A stretch of 64,000 bases of DNA from Plasmodiophora brassicae (GCA_036867785.1 CP145413.1:930001-994000); one strand, 5' to 3'. Positions 1-9,958 are shown, numbered from the stretch's first letter. Notes: generated by a model from the sequence alone, not told the origin. A program made the numbers and translations.

Positions 1-446
1 TGCATCCGCGCCGGTTCCCTGATGATCGGGTCGGGCGGCGGTTCCAGATCGTCCGGCAGGAACAGTTCGATCTCGTCGCTCGCGTACCCGTCTACGACGT
101 CCTCGTCCGCCTCCTCGCGACGGAACGACAAATTCACCGACTGCACCGCATCCTGCGTCGACCAATCAGCGCCACCGGCGTAGACGACCGATACCCGATG
201 CGCCGCCGCACCCGCAGGTCGTCGTTCGCCCAGACGCGCTGCGACTGCGTCGACGACGGCGACTCGATCGGCGGCAAGGTCCGAGTCGACGCCATGCCGC
301 GCCCCGCGCCGTTCGGCACTGCGCAAACGGGTCAAGTGGCGGAGACCGGCCGAGAGCTACCCACACCTGCGCGACTGGGCCGCTGTGGGAACAGGCGCGG
401 CAGCCACGACTGTACGAACTGCAGCCTGCAGCGCGCACAACTGCAT
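1..446 (-). CDS. Unrecognised protein, 5' part only (runs off left edge)
   Basis: I do not recognise this gene. A minus-strand ATG at 446-444 opens a short exon (446-365) rich in Ala, Val and Arg that could be a mitochondrial presequence. A 46-nt GT...AG intron (319-364) restores a frame that stays open from 318 to the window edge. The second exon becomes acidic, with runs such as REEADEDVVDGYASDEIELF and LPDDLEPPPDP, which looks like real coding rather than chance. The next gene downstream on the same strand order is the membrane protein ending at 546. The start codon and intron are inferred from frame continuity only; the protein continues outside the window, so length and family are unknown. 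Confidence 0.4.
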
Positions 447-545
447 CGGGATAGACATATTTGCGGGATATGCATATGTAGTGTTTATGGACATTATGTC
501 TATTCGTCGAATCGATAATTACAGAGATGCCAGCGGCTGGGTCGG

Positions 546-2219
546 TCAGTCCACAAAGGACACGCCGCTGGGATAGAACGGGACGCTGTCGAGCCTCGGG
601 AAGGCGGTCAACCAGTTGGCCAGCGCGTTCATGGCGACGACGGCGATCGCGAACAGGACGCCGGCGACCGAGTACTCGATGAACCCGGCGGCGGCGTTGC
701 CCGGGTACGTGTGCCGCCACCTGCTGGCGTCGCCGAGTTGCGCCGGAGGCACACTGAACCCGAACAGCCGCCTGCCTAGGAAATGCCCGAGAACGGCAAC
801 CGGCATCGCGGTCGTCAGCGCGAACGGGACCCGCAAGTCCATCTGCCTGGTCGGCCGGCCGGATGCATGCGGCCGTGTCACCAGGTACAGCGCCTGGGCA
901 GCAGCAACCAGGCCGAGGGCGGTTTCTTTCGACAGCCGCAGGTTGAGTCGGGAGAGGGATCGCGTGAGTGCTGATCCGGTGCGGGGAGTCGGAAGGGTTC
1001 CTGCATCTCCACCGCATGACGAGTCGCCTCGTTGTACACGATCGTCGACCGGAACGGATAGTGCAGGCCGGGAAGGCGACGGCTCATCGTTTGTCGTTAA
1101 CGACCCGGTACCTGGATCAGGACCACCGTCCTCGGCGCTCGTTGCCACCGGAGGATGCCGAGCATATCTGACAGTACAGCCTTCGTCCGGCCATTGGCTC
1201 CCTGTTCGTACCGTTGGCGACACCTTGGTAGAGCACTGGGACGGATCCCTGCGAACGCGGCTGACGATACGATCGTCCTTCTTCTGCTTGCATTCGTCGT
1301 CTCCGTCGTAACCCGAGGTAATGGAAGGACGCAGCTGTGGCGTCATGGTGCCTTGATGTCGGTCAGGCGTGTACCGGTGATCCAGTGATGTTTGTGATGG
1401 TTGAAGGCGGCCATCGGCGGAACAGGGACGCACCGTCACCTCGTCCATGCACTCTTGGAATTCAGGTGTTACGGGGCCCCTCACTGCGAACGTGCGGGAC
1501 CGATGAAGCGCCACGTGTGCCGCCGGTCTACGAACTTCAGGCTCGCCTTCGGGTTCGCCTTCGGGTCCGCTGGCGGCCTCAGCGTCGGTTTCAGGTTCAA
1601 CGTCGGCAAATACACCGCTCGAAAGCGACGGCCTGGGATCCAAATGCAAATCGGCCAGACCGTCCGCCATCTCGACGCCGTTGTCGTCATCGGCATCCTT
1701 GGGACGCATCCTCTGTGGGTACGAAAAGCTGCCCGCTGAGTGCAACGTGGGAAAGTCGGACATGTCGCTGGACGACCGATAGGTCGATACTGCTCCAAGC
1801 TCGATCCCTAGGCCCTTCAAGTGTTCACCTCCATTGGCGTCCGGTTCACGCTGTTCGTCGGCAAACTCGATATCGGAGAGCAGGTCGACATCGCTAACAG
1901 ACGTGCACGTCGACGCTGCATCGCCATTGTGGAATATCGTCGAATCCTCACCCACGACCTCGTCCATGGAACGATGGCGGGGAAGGCCATCCCTGTGTGA
2001 ATCGCGGCCGTCAGCCGTGCCCGGCATCGGCGAGGCCATGCGGGCGGGCCGCGGGTCGACGACGACGCCCGGGTCCCAGGCATCGACATCGCTGTCGTCA
2101 TTGTCGTGCAAGATCGCGACGGCGGCGTGGGCGAGGACAGCCGCCGCCATGATGATGGCGGCTGACCGGGGCGGCGGCATCGCGATAAAACGCAGTCCGC
2201 TCACACCCGCACCGGACAT
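546..2219 (-). CDS. Unknown acidic protein with N-terminal signal/TM and C-terminal membrane segments
   Basis: A single open frame of about 557 residues, started at the ATG at 2219-2217. Residues ~14-36 (MPPPRSAAIIMAAAVLAHAA) form a signal peptide or membrane anchor. A long middle part is polar, acidic and Ser/Pro-rich with no recognisable fold and is probably disordered. The last ~130 residues hold hydrophobic segments around KETALGLVAAAQALYLV, PFALTTAMPVAVLGHFLG and YSVAGVLFAIAVVAMNALAN. I recognise no family. The open frame could extend upstream of 2219 only through non-ATG codons. An intron in the low-complexity middle cannot be excluded. Confidence 0.5.
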   Translation of the reverse strand: MSGAGVSGLRFIAMPPPRSAAIIMAAAVLAHAAVAILHDNDDSDVDAWDPGVVVDPRPARMASPMPGTADGRDSHRDGLPRHRSMDEVVGEDSTIFHNGDAASTCTSVSDVDLLSDIEFADEQREPDANGGEHLKGLGIELGAVSTYRSSSDMSDFPTLHSAGSFSYPQRMRPKDADDDNGVEMADGLADLHLDPRPSLSSGVFADVEPETDAEAASGPEGEPEGEPEVRRPAAHVALHRSRTFAVRGPVTPEFQECMDEVTVRPCSADGRLQPSQTSLDHRYTPDRHQGTMTPQLRPSITSGYDGDDECKQKKDDRIVSRVRRDPSQCSTKVSPTVRTGSQWPDEGCTVRYARHPPVATSAEDGGPDPGTGSLTTNDEPSPSRPALSVPVDDRVQRGDSSCGGDAGTLPTPRTGSALTRSLSRLNLRLSKETALGLVAAAQALYLVTRPHASGRPTRQMDLRVPFALTTAMPVAVLGHFLGRRLFGFSVPPAQLGDASRWRHTYPGNAAAGFIEYSVAGVLFAIAVVAMNALANWLTAFPRLDSVPFYPSGVSFVD

Positions 2220-2524
2220 TCGGCTCCAGCCGACTGCGCGTGCGGCTATTCCTGTCACCCCCACCACACCCGCCTGCGTCGCCGCTGCACACCGCGCCCG
2301 TTGGGGAGACGGCCTGCACGGCTGCACCAACCCGTCGGATCAGTAAAACATGACGCGTCGGACGCACGTTGATGCCCGTTGGTAGGCGAAACTGGTCCCA
2401 ATCATACCGCGCTGGGTACGCCGGGGACAGACGTGCTGGAGTATTGTTGCGGGGCGCATCGGTTCCGCCCGGGGGCGTGATGGAGATGTTCCACACACCT
2501 GCCCCGGGTCACATCTGGGCGCTA

Positions 2525-2640
2525 ATGTGAATGCGATCCTGCGGCAACCGCGCGTCGTCCAGCCGAGCGGGTTCTTTCGGTACGGCGGTTGCACGGCAAC
2601 GCTCTGCCCGTCTGGCGAATGGGTTGGATGCGCCCACCCA
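2525..2640 (+). pseudogene. Relic of the secreted ankyrin-like family
   Basis: Plus-strand bases around 2570-2612 closely match the 3' part of the intact gene just downstream (around 3713-3755): both read RYGG(C/Y)TATL, preceded by a diverged VRRAK-like stretch. The flanks no longer align and no long frame surrounds it, so this is a decayed fragment left by a duplication. The rest of the ~530 bp between 2220 and 2748 shows no other gene. Confidence 0.55.
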
Positions 2641-2748
2641 CCTCCTGTGCAGAGTGGGGATCCGCGCGGCGAGTTTCGCGGAGAATGCGAATTGCGCGAC
2701 TGGGACTAGACTTGCCGTAGACCGACCCGGAACCGGGCGACCGTCATC

Positions 2749-3870
2749 ATGAGCGGCTGGGATGCTGTGCTCCTCCTACTGGTTGCGGTCAGCAGCGGTG
2801 CCGTCTCCTTCTCGATGCTGGGGCCGGAGCTGTGCCCATGGGAGATTATGGAGGGCGAGTACCTGTCCGTCGACCTGGCGGGGAACGCGACGGAATCGTC
2901 ACTGGATTCGGCAGCGCGCGACATCGCGCTTGTCGCCCTAGCCACGTCCAGCGACGCCATGGCATGCCTGGCGAACCTGTTGGGTATGGTCCGAGATGGG
3001 ACGTCGTCGAGAATCCTTATTCCGCCCCATCTGGTCGGCCCCATGCAACATCGCGCTGTCGCAGCGTTCATCAACGTTGTTGCGGCACATTACCCGCGCC
3101 ATCGAATGCGTCTTTTACAGGCCGCATGTAAAGCAGGAGACATTCAGCTCCTGGAGGTGCTCAGGTCGCATGGTATAACGTTCTCGATGCCTGCGCCTGC
3201 TGCGCATCGGGCGGTCGCCAGCGCGCTTCGGATCGCTGGACGAGGGTTCGCCTTGCGCGAACCGATACCCGGCAACGACGGCGAGCTGCTCTGGCATATC
3301 CTGCTATGCAGGCGTGGCATGCAGGTGCTCGACAGCAGTGCGATGCCTTCGCACGGTACATGGCTGTCTGAGGCCATGTTTGAGACGGACCTCCTCGTCG
3401 TGCTGCTCGAGCACGGGTTCGAGCTGATGTCGGCAACGGACGGGACGCGGCTCCCGATGCCACTAGAAGCCGTGATCGCCACTCAACCCAACATTGACGC
3501 CGACTGGCAGTTGGCGATCCTGTCGAAGCTCGCCCGTCGCGGTGCCCAGATGACGCTCGTGGTGGAGCACCTGATCATGTCTACAGCGGAACGCATTGAG
3601 TCCGCCCTGTACCTGATGGAGACGTTCCACATGCGTCCTTCGTTCACTCCCGACTATATCGAGCTGATGATGAAAATGGAGAGCCACGACAACGTCCGTC
3701 GGGCCAAGTTGATCCTTCGGTACGGCGGCTACACGGCAACGCTCCCGAACGGCATGTCGCCCGCGCGGTACGCAACGATGCTCGGCCTGCACGACCTGGC
3801 CAAGGTGTTCGACGAATATGACGTCTACGCGCAGTGGCACGACGTTGCCACCCTGCTCGCCGAATGCTAG
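2749..3870 (+). CDS. Secreted ankyrin-repeat-like protein, copy 1
   Basis: A single-exon gene of 373 residues starting at ATG 2749. Residues 1-20 (MSGWDAVLLLLVAVSSGAVS) are a clear signal peptide. The mature part has divergent ankyrin-type helices, for example AACKAGDIQLLEVLRSHG near residue 125 and LILRYGGYTATL followed by a helix pair near residues 320-360. It is a paralogue of the gene at 27143-28336: both share the start of the mature protein (LGPEL..WE...GE...VDL), a PRH(R/G)M(R/Q)(L/V)LQ motif and the C-terminal RYGGYTATL block. Two decayed fragments (2.5 kb and 26.5 kb) belong to the same family. Function is unknown; it is probably secreted or lumenal. No intron is needed. Confidence 0.75.
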   Translation: MSGWDAVLLLLVAVSSGAVSFSMLGPELCPWEIMEGEYLSVDLAGNATESSLDSAARDIALVALATSSDAMACLANLLGMVRDGTSSRILIPPHLVGPMQHRAVAAFINVVAAHYPRHRMRLLQAACKAGDIQLLEVLRSHGITFSMPAPAAHRAVASALRIAGRGFALREPIPGNDGELLWHILLCRRGMQVLDSSAMPSHGTWLSEAMFETDLLVVLLEHGFELMSATDGTRLPMPLEAVIATQPNIDADWQLAILSKLARRGAQMTLVVEHLIMSTAERIESALYLMETFHMRPSFTPDYIELMMKMESHDNVRRAKLILRYGGYTATLPNGMSPARYATMLGLHDLAKVFDEYDVYAQWHDVATLLAEC

Positions 3871-4073
3871 GCGTCCACCGGGCAATCCTTCTGAAACAAT
3901 ACCGAGGGCGGTTCTCATTGTTTCCTGGGGGCACTCTTGCAGTAGTACGGTCGGCAGTGTGCTGCTGACAATGGCGATCATCAGTAGTTTGCGGCACATC
4001 TCTTCGTCAGAGTGCCTCTGTTTACTGTTACGCCTGCGTCAACGGGCGACAGACCACGATGTAGTGCCAAGCG

Positions 4074-4601
4074 TCACGTCATCCAGTTCACGATGTAAAC
4101 GACGAGGAGCGAGGAGCCACCCACTCCGATCAACCAGCTAACTGTTAGGGCAGCATCGTACCTCGCCTGCGGCTTGCTTGCACTGTCGCCCGCCGACCCG
4201 TCATCTGTGTACGAGGAGGCCGACTTGGAACCAGTTCCACCTGGCTCGGCTGGTCTCATTTCACTGGAACTAGATCGGCTCCCATTGGGGACACGTGCCG
4301 GTTGATGCTGCTCCTCTTCGATGAGCCGGTCTAGAAGGTGCATGTTAACCGTCATTTGGAGGCGCGCTAGCTCCGTCTTGCTCATGCTAGAGAGCGGTGA
4401 CGTCGCGTTCGTCAGCATCGCCGTGTTTGGTCGTGTTCGTTGGAACGGACCCGCCGAAAGCGTCCTGCTGGTCATGCTCCAGCACCGACGAGCTGCGAAA
4501 CGCGCGAAGCAATGCATTGAATCCGGTGTTGTTCGGGCCGACGGATCGGCCGATTGTTGCACGAGCACATCACGTTGCTCGCGGGAAATCATGTCAGACA
4601 T
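4074..4601 (-). CDS. Probable tail-anchored membrane protein of unknown function
   Basis: An open frame of ~175 residues from the ATG at 4601-4599. The N-terminal half is polar; residues ~75-95 (SMSKTELARLQMTVNMHLLD) look helical; the middle is Ser/Pro-rich. The last ~20 residues (VSWLIGVGGSSLLVVYIVNW) form a single membrane segment right at the C-terminus, the layout of a tail-anchored protein such as a SNARE-like or ER/mitochondrial surface protein. Between roughly 4400 and 4530 a second frame also looks coding (acidic, Gln/Asp-rich), so a small intron may be missed there. It converges with TypA downstream on the same strand. Family not recognised. Confidence 0.5.
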   Translation of the reverse strand: MSDMISREQRDVLVQQSADPSARTTPDSMHCFARFAARRCWSMTSRTLSAGPFQRTRPNTAMLTNATSPLSSMSKTELARLQMTVNMHLLDRLIEEEQHQPARVPNGSRSSSSEMRPAEPGGTGSKSASSYTDDGSAGDSASKPQARYDAALTVSWLIGVGGSSLLVVYIVNWMT

Positions 4602-4651
4602 GAGCACGACAACGTGTGTGGCAATAGCACGACGGGGTGGTGCCCAATGTA

Positions 4652-7075
4652 TTAAGCGAAGTGTTCTTCGGCTTCCTTCCGAACCTTACGTGTCATCTGC
4701 CTACGGGCGTTCTGGTCAAGGGTCTTCTTCCGCAGGCGGATGTGGCTGGGCGTAATCTCGACCATCTCGTCCTCGTTGATGTAGGTGAGAGCCGTTTCAA
4801 TCGTCATAGAGCGGGGCGGGGACAGCCTAATGGCTTCGTCGGAGCCGGCCGCCCGCATGTTGGACAGCTTCTTCTCTTTGGCCGGGTTCACGTCAAGGTC
4901 GGCCTCGCGGGAGTGCTCCCCAACAATCATGCCTTCGTAGACTTCTTCTCCAGGCCCGATGAATAGTTGGCCGCGGTCCTCAAGACTCCCCAATGCAAAC
5001 GACGTCGACGTCCCTCGAGCTAAAACAGCCAAATTAGACGCGAGGAACGACAACAATGATGAAACGTACCAGAGGCAACAAGAGCCCCCTTTCGAATAGC
5101 ACCGGTACCGGTCGCCTTCTTCTGGTATGAGTGGAATGCACAGCACATAATCCCTGAGTCGCCGTTAAGACAGTAACAGGTGTTCAGTCTACCACCTGGA
5201 CATACCGCCCCCCTTGGTGTCGGTTAAGAACTCGTTGCGATAGCCGATCAGGAGACGCGATGGAACGTGGAAGACGAGACGTGTCCGGTCACCAGAATCC
5301 GAATTATACAGTTGCATCGAAGCGCCGCGTCTCTGCATCTTGTCGATGACAATGCTGGCCATGTCAGCGTCGACGTCAATGGTAACCTACCGAAACCATT
5401 GTGTGAATACGGCAAGTACAGGAAACGAAGCGAACACACCTCCTCCCAAGGTTCAAGGATATCGTTCGTCTGTTTGTCCTTCCGGAACAGAACCCTCGGG
5501 GGCGACACGCACAGCTCGAAGCCCTCTCGTCGCATCTGCTCGATCAGGATGCCCATTTGCAATTCTCCGCGACCGGCAACGTCAACACTCTCGGACGTGT
5601 GCGACCCAGGACGCAAGGAGATGGTCACGTTGTTCTCGCACTCCTTGTTCTGTACGCGGACAGGTTAGGTCGCTGGTGGTCCCAGGCAACGCACCCAGGA
5701 CATACCAACCGGTTCTTGATCGCAGTTGATGTCACATTAGAACCGTCTTGGCCGGCAAGAGGACCTGGCCTAAACAGTCAGACAAAACGACAGGCAGTGC
5801 CTGCAAACAGCTGACGAACCGTCGTTCACGGAGAACGTCATCGAAATCGTCGGCGGGTCCAGCGGCAATGATTTCAGAGCCTCAGCAACGTTAGGGTCGG
5901 CCACGGTTTCCGTTACTCCAGCGCGAATGCCTGCAAGGGAAACAATATCCCCGGCCCCGACAGCATCCATATCTGCAGGGTCGACAGTTAGAACTCGTAC
6001 TGTCCATCAGAAGCCCAACACCCTCACCGAATTTGGCCAGGCCCTCTCTCGACATCAGCTTCGTGATCTTTCCTTCACTGACCAGGTTGCCGTCGCGGTC
6101 AAGGCATTTGACGGGGTCGCCAACCTTCCCGACACCACTGTAGACCTACACGATAATCATTCAGTGTTGGTGTCGGCACACTCTCGCACTGGAATACCTT
6201 GCCGGTGACGATCCGGCCAACGTAATCGTCATGCTCGATCGAAGTGACTAGCATCGTGAACGGTCCCTCACGGGACGCTACCGGCGAGGGTATGCGGTCA
6301 ACGATGGCGTCGAACAAAGGTGTCAGGTTCTTGTCCTTGTCATGCTCCTGAGCGAGGTCGGCAACCGCCCACCCCTGTTTCGCTGAACAGTACAGAACTG
6401 GGAACTCAAGCTGCTCATCGTCGGCATCCAGGTTGACGAACAGGTCGAAAATCTCGTTTTCAACGCCGCCCGGAATCCTCCTTGAATCCCTGTCGACCTT
6501 GTTGATGACGACAATCGGCAGGCACTTCGCCTGGAGCGCCTTGGAGAGGACGAACTTGGTTTGCGGCATCGGGCCTTCGCTTGCATCCACCTATCCATCC
6601 AGCAATCAGCGCACAGGCGCCTGGCACTGGGGCATGGGCAACCAAACGAACCACAAGAACGACGCCCTCAACCATCGATATGATTCGCTCGACTTCACCG
6701 CCAAAGTCAGAGTGCCCGGGAGTATCGACGACATTGAATATGTGGTCTTTGTACTGGAGCCGCGTGCACTTCGACATGATCGTAATACCTGCCAACATCG
6801 TGATGAACTCACCCCACCCAGTGGCAGATCCGCGATACCGAACCTCGTTCCTTCTCGAGCGCAATGTTATCCATGACGCGGTCGCCTTGCACCTGACACC
6901 CGGCCTGCAGGAGCATCTCGTTGACCAGCGTGGTCTTGCCGTGATCGACGTGCGCCACGATGGCGACGTTACGGATCATGTCGATCTTGGGCAGGCTCAG
7001 GCCGGCGGTCGAGAGCAACCTCGTCGTCGCCCCCGTCCTCGTCATCATCGGCATAACGCGACGTACGCCCCACAT
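4652..7075 (-). CDS. typA: TypA/BipA translational GTPase, organellar
   Basis: A ribosome-associated GTPase of the EF-G-like TypA/BipA family. The N-terminus is a ~33-residue basic, Thr/Arg-rich leader that fits a mitochondrial (or plastid) presequence. It is followed by the G1 motif [10 protein letters not shown], then DTPGH, NKVD, the IVDRIPSP linker region, and the BipA-specific C-terminal block [21 protein letters not shown] infer ten exons (7075-6844, 6788-6652, 6590-6180, 6145-6001, 5972-5816, 5769-5706, 5649-5440, 5386-5206, 5153-5070, 5019-4652). All junctions keep frame and restore conserved blocks. Introns are 28-61 nt; the one at 5973-6000 is only 28 nt. TypA is universal in bacteria and known in plastids; its presence with a presequence here suggests an organelle-derived or transferred gene acting in mitochondrial translation. 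Confidence 0.93.
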
Positions 7076-7428
7076 GACGCTCGCCAGACGAGAACGGCCA
7101 CCGTCCGGCCGGAACGATGCGACGGGTACCCGGGACTCGACAACTGTGGCGCCCGCGCCGGGTCCGTACGGCGAGCCAGAGCGGCACTCGTGGGGACCGG
7201 TTTGGGCTTGCTAACATCTGCGATGTACACACTGTCAGGCGCCGGGTTAACCTTTGATGACACGGCCGACGTACCTCGATTAGTGGGGGAGGGGGGAGTA
7301 AATAAGGAAAGTAGTAGAAGGGGGGAGGGGGCATGAGGGTCTCGACGAGGCGATGCGGTCTTAGAACTGACCAACAACGATACGGTTAGCGAACGAGGAC
7401 GTCGCTTCACGCGTCACCGCACGAACCT
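7076..7428 (-). other. Intergenic, purine/pyrimidine-asymmetric stretch
   Basis: About 350 bp between the TypA start and the cyclin stop. On the plus strand 7285-7335 is almost all purine (g-rich with aaataagg and agtagaag interruptions). The open frames here are proline- or arginine-rich and look like chance. It should contain the TypA promoter and the cyclin 3' end; no motif can be named. Confidence 0.4.
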
Positions 7429-8547
7429 TTACGAATCCTGCATCAGGAAGGCGACCCATTCCATGCATGTTGCCACGTTATTAACGGGTCGGACGCCGGT
7501 CGCCTTCCTGAGCAGGTCGCGTTGCCCGTCGTAGACCAGATGCAAGGTGGCGGCCGCCAACACCGACGCTTTAAACCGGAACCGGTCGGTGTAGAGCAGG
7601 GCCTTCGTCAGCAGATACACGACGCGAGCGAACCGAGGCAGGTCGAGCAGCGCGTCGCGATCCGCCGATCCTTGCTCTGAGCAGTCGAGCGCTCTGACCA
7701 GATAGAGCTCGGCCCAGTGCACGGCCAGGGTTGGGTGCAAACGCCATTGCAGCGTGTCGCACAGGCCCGTTTCGACTCGTACGAGGTACCCTGGAACGCA
7801 CGCCCCTGCGAGGTCCTTGCACAGGCCGTCCAAAGGCGGGGCGGAACCCTGTATGGGACAGACGCAGTCAGGGTACAGAACACGCCGACGAACGACAGCC
7901 GTGGACCGACCTGGTCCAGGATCTTGCTCGCCACGAGGACGGCGGCCGCACCGACGACGCGACAGCGGAACGGCGTCGTGTCGGGCCGCAGGAGCAGGAA
8001 CCGATCCAGGTAGTCGACCGCGTGGTGCAGGCATTCCGTCGTCAGCCTGTAGGTCCGGCAGGCCTCATGCATCCACAGGACGACCGCCGTTCGACAATTC
8101 GGGGGGCCTAGGTCGCCTGGTGTGGGCAGAGCGCGCGCGTATGAGGCCTGCCGGACCAGCATCGTCTGCACCCACGCGATCGACCCGCCCTTGTACAGGC
8201 CGTCGTACTGGTCGCGCCGGATCCATGACCACGTCCCCTATCGCCCGACCCTGTCAGCAACCATGCGACGCCCCTGTGGCCGCTGCTGCTGTAGGCACGG
8301 CTGTCACCCTTCGTACCTTCGAGACGTGCCCCGACGCCGACCCGGTATCGACCTTGGGCTGACCGCCCCCCTCGTCCTGGTCGCGCTCGTCGCGATGGCA
8401 CGTGGGGTCAGTCGTGCACGGCCCCGCTGCGGTCGCTGTCGACGACAACGCCTTGCGCTTCCGTCTGTAGACGGCGTAGACCGCCAACGCGCCTCCCGCT
8501 GCCAGCAGGGCACCAACCCCGGCGATCAGTTTCGCTCGACACGACAT
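7429..8547 (-). CDS. Cyclin-like protein with N-terminal membrane anchor
   Basis: Three exons (8547-8317, 8237-7911, 7848-7429) give a protein of ~325 residues. Exon 1 starts MSCRAK and carries one hydrophobic helix (LIAGVGALLAAGGALAVYAV) followed by YRRKRK, a classic stop-transfer signal, then an acidic linker. Exons 2-3 encode a cyclin box: AVDYLDRFLLL, VVGAAAVLVASKILDQ, and the following helix ETGLCDTLQWRLHPT. Both introns (79 and 62 nt) are phase 0. The exon 1 to exon 2 junction is inferred because the cyclin frame has no upstream ATG before a stop. Membrane-tethered cyclins occur in protists and fungi (PCL- or cyclin-Y-like) but I cannot assign a subfamily. Exon 2 and its 5' flank are duplicated in inverted orientation next door (8778-9258). 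Confidence 0.72.
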
Positions 8548-9258
8548 CCAGTCGCCAAGTCGATTAACAACTGAGTCCGTTTCAGTGCCGGGTCGAATCT
8601 TGGGACCGGACGTGTGGGCGCGTGCCCTGGATCGATCCGGGTACCCGGTCGCACTGCCCCCACCTCGTTCCGACTGGCACACCGTTGGCGAACGAGATGT
8701 TCAGGCACGGTCGATGGTGATGCCATGGCGTTCCTGACGGGGGGGGGCGGGGGGGGGGGGGGGGGGGGGGGGGAATGGACGAACGACGGTCAGCCTAAGA
8801 TCGGTACCGGGTCGGCGTCGGAACACGTCCCCAAGGTACGAAGGATGACAGCCGTGCCTACAGCAGCAGCGGCCACAGGGGCGTCGCATGGTTTCTGACA
8901 GGGTTGGGCGATAGGGGACGTGGTCGTGGATCCGGCGCGACCAGTACGACGGCCTGTACAAGGGCGGGTCGATCGCGTGGGTGCAGACGATGGTGGTCCG
9001 GCAGGCCTCATACGCGCGCGCTCTGCCCACACCAGGCGACATAGGCCCCCCGAATTGTCGAACGGCGCTCGTCCTGAGGATGCACGAGGCCTGCCGGACC
9101 TACAGGCTGACGACGGAATGCCTGCACCACGCGGTCGACTACCTGGATCGGTTCCTGCTCCTGCTGCCCGACACGACGCCGTCCCGCTGTCGCGTCGTCG
9201 GTGCAGCCGCCGTCCTCGTGGCGAGCAAGGTCCTGGACCAGGTCAGCCCATGGCTGTA
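7895..9258. repeat. Long inverted repeat containing half of the cyclin gene
   Basis: The left arm (about 8371 down to 7895, minus strand) and the right arm (about 8778 to 9258, plus strand) read almost identically outward. They share the linker region, the intron 1 sequence, exon 2 and the first ~15 bases of intron 2, with only scattered substitutions. The arms are separated by about 400 bp that contains cyclin exon 1 and a poly-G tract. The right arm lacks the anchor exon and ends inside intron 2. Confidence 0.85.
8739..8773. repeat. Poly-G tract (9 G, one C, 25 G)
   Basis: A 35-bp run of G interrupted by a single C sits a few bases from the start of the right arm of the inverted cyclin repeat. 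It could form G-quadruplexes and is a classic place for replication stalling or assembly trouble. Confidence 0.95.
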
Positions 9259-9340
9259 GGCCACCCCGAATGCTTGAACGGCGGTCGTCGTGTGGACGGA
9301 CGAGGCCTGCCCGACTCGCACGCTGCCTAGGCGGTCTGAT
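8778..9340 (+). pseudogene. Partial cyclin copies (inverted duplicate plus a second fragment)
   Basis: From 8778 the sequence repeats the cyclin linker, intron 1 and cyclin-box exon 2 (AVDYLDRFLLL and VVGAAAVLVASKVLDQ are intact at 9137-9243). The match then stops after ~15 bases of the intron. No anchor exon and no C-terminal exon follow, so it cannot make the whole protein. Directly after it, 9262-9320 is a second, more diverged copy of the stretch encoding PPNCRTAVVLWMHEACRT, suggesting a further tandem event. Confidence 0.75.
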
Positions 9341-9958
9341 CTCGCAACCACAACGGTTCAGTGTGTCCATGCCGTTCCACAATCGCGAAAATCCCAATTA
9401 CACCGACACCTTCGGCTTGTACCGCTTGCGGTGAAATACACCTGCGCCCGTCCAACGGACGAATGCCTTCTGCATCGGCGTCCCTGACAATGCCGACAAC
9501 GGCGTTAGGGGTCCCCAGGCTGGCGGCATTTGTCCCGATCATCTCTGGGTGTCCTTGCACGGCAGACTTCGCTTATTGAGATCACCTTCGCGCTCAGGTT
9601 GGTCTACGGAGGCGTTTTCTGGCGGCAGGTCGGCTGCGACGACGGTACATGCCGGGAGCTCGCTACGAACCGGGTGCATCAGCGGGCACCGACATCGGCC
9701 GGCTTCCCTACAGACACTGTGATTGGTACTATACAGAGTACACATACGGCCATTGTGTATAGTCTACGAATAAAGTAGATCCACGTCTCGGTTCTTTGAT
9801 TGCCACCAACCGGATCGGCAGGTTCGACGTGTTTCTCACATCGCTTGCGAAGCGCAATGCATCGCCCGGCCTTGATTATAGGTGCCGCATTGTGTCCGGC
9901 CCCGGGTGCGGTGCGCGGGGGGTCCGTCGGTGGGGTTCGCAAGGCTCGCGGTGCCGCC
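9341..9958. other. No gene recognised
   Basis: About 620 bp between the cyclin fragments and uS17m. A minus-strand frame at 9327-9560 has moderately protein-like composition but no family, start or partner exon I can support. The stretch 9720-9780 is AT-richer (tatacagagtacacatacgg, gaataaagtag) and may hold a polyadenylation or promoter region. Confidence 0.35.

Noticed and set aside
166-1017. Long arginine-rich minus-strand frame
   Set aside because: It overlaps the better membrane-protein frame and the edge gene, has shadow-type Arg/Pro composition and no ATG-supported domain.
7045-7410. Minus-strand frame upstream of TypA
   Set aside because: Overlaps the TypA presequence and is low-complexity Pro/Ser/Leu; probably promoter sequence.
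8739-8773. Telomere or centromere-like repeat
   Set aside because: Only one G run, no TTAGGG-type units nearby; read as a poly-G tract.
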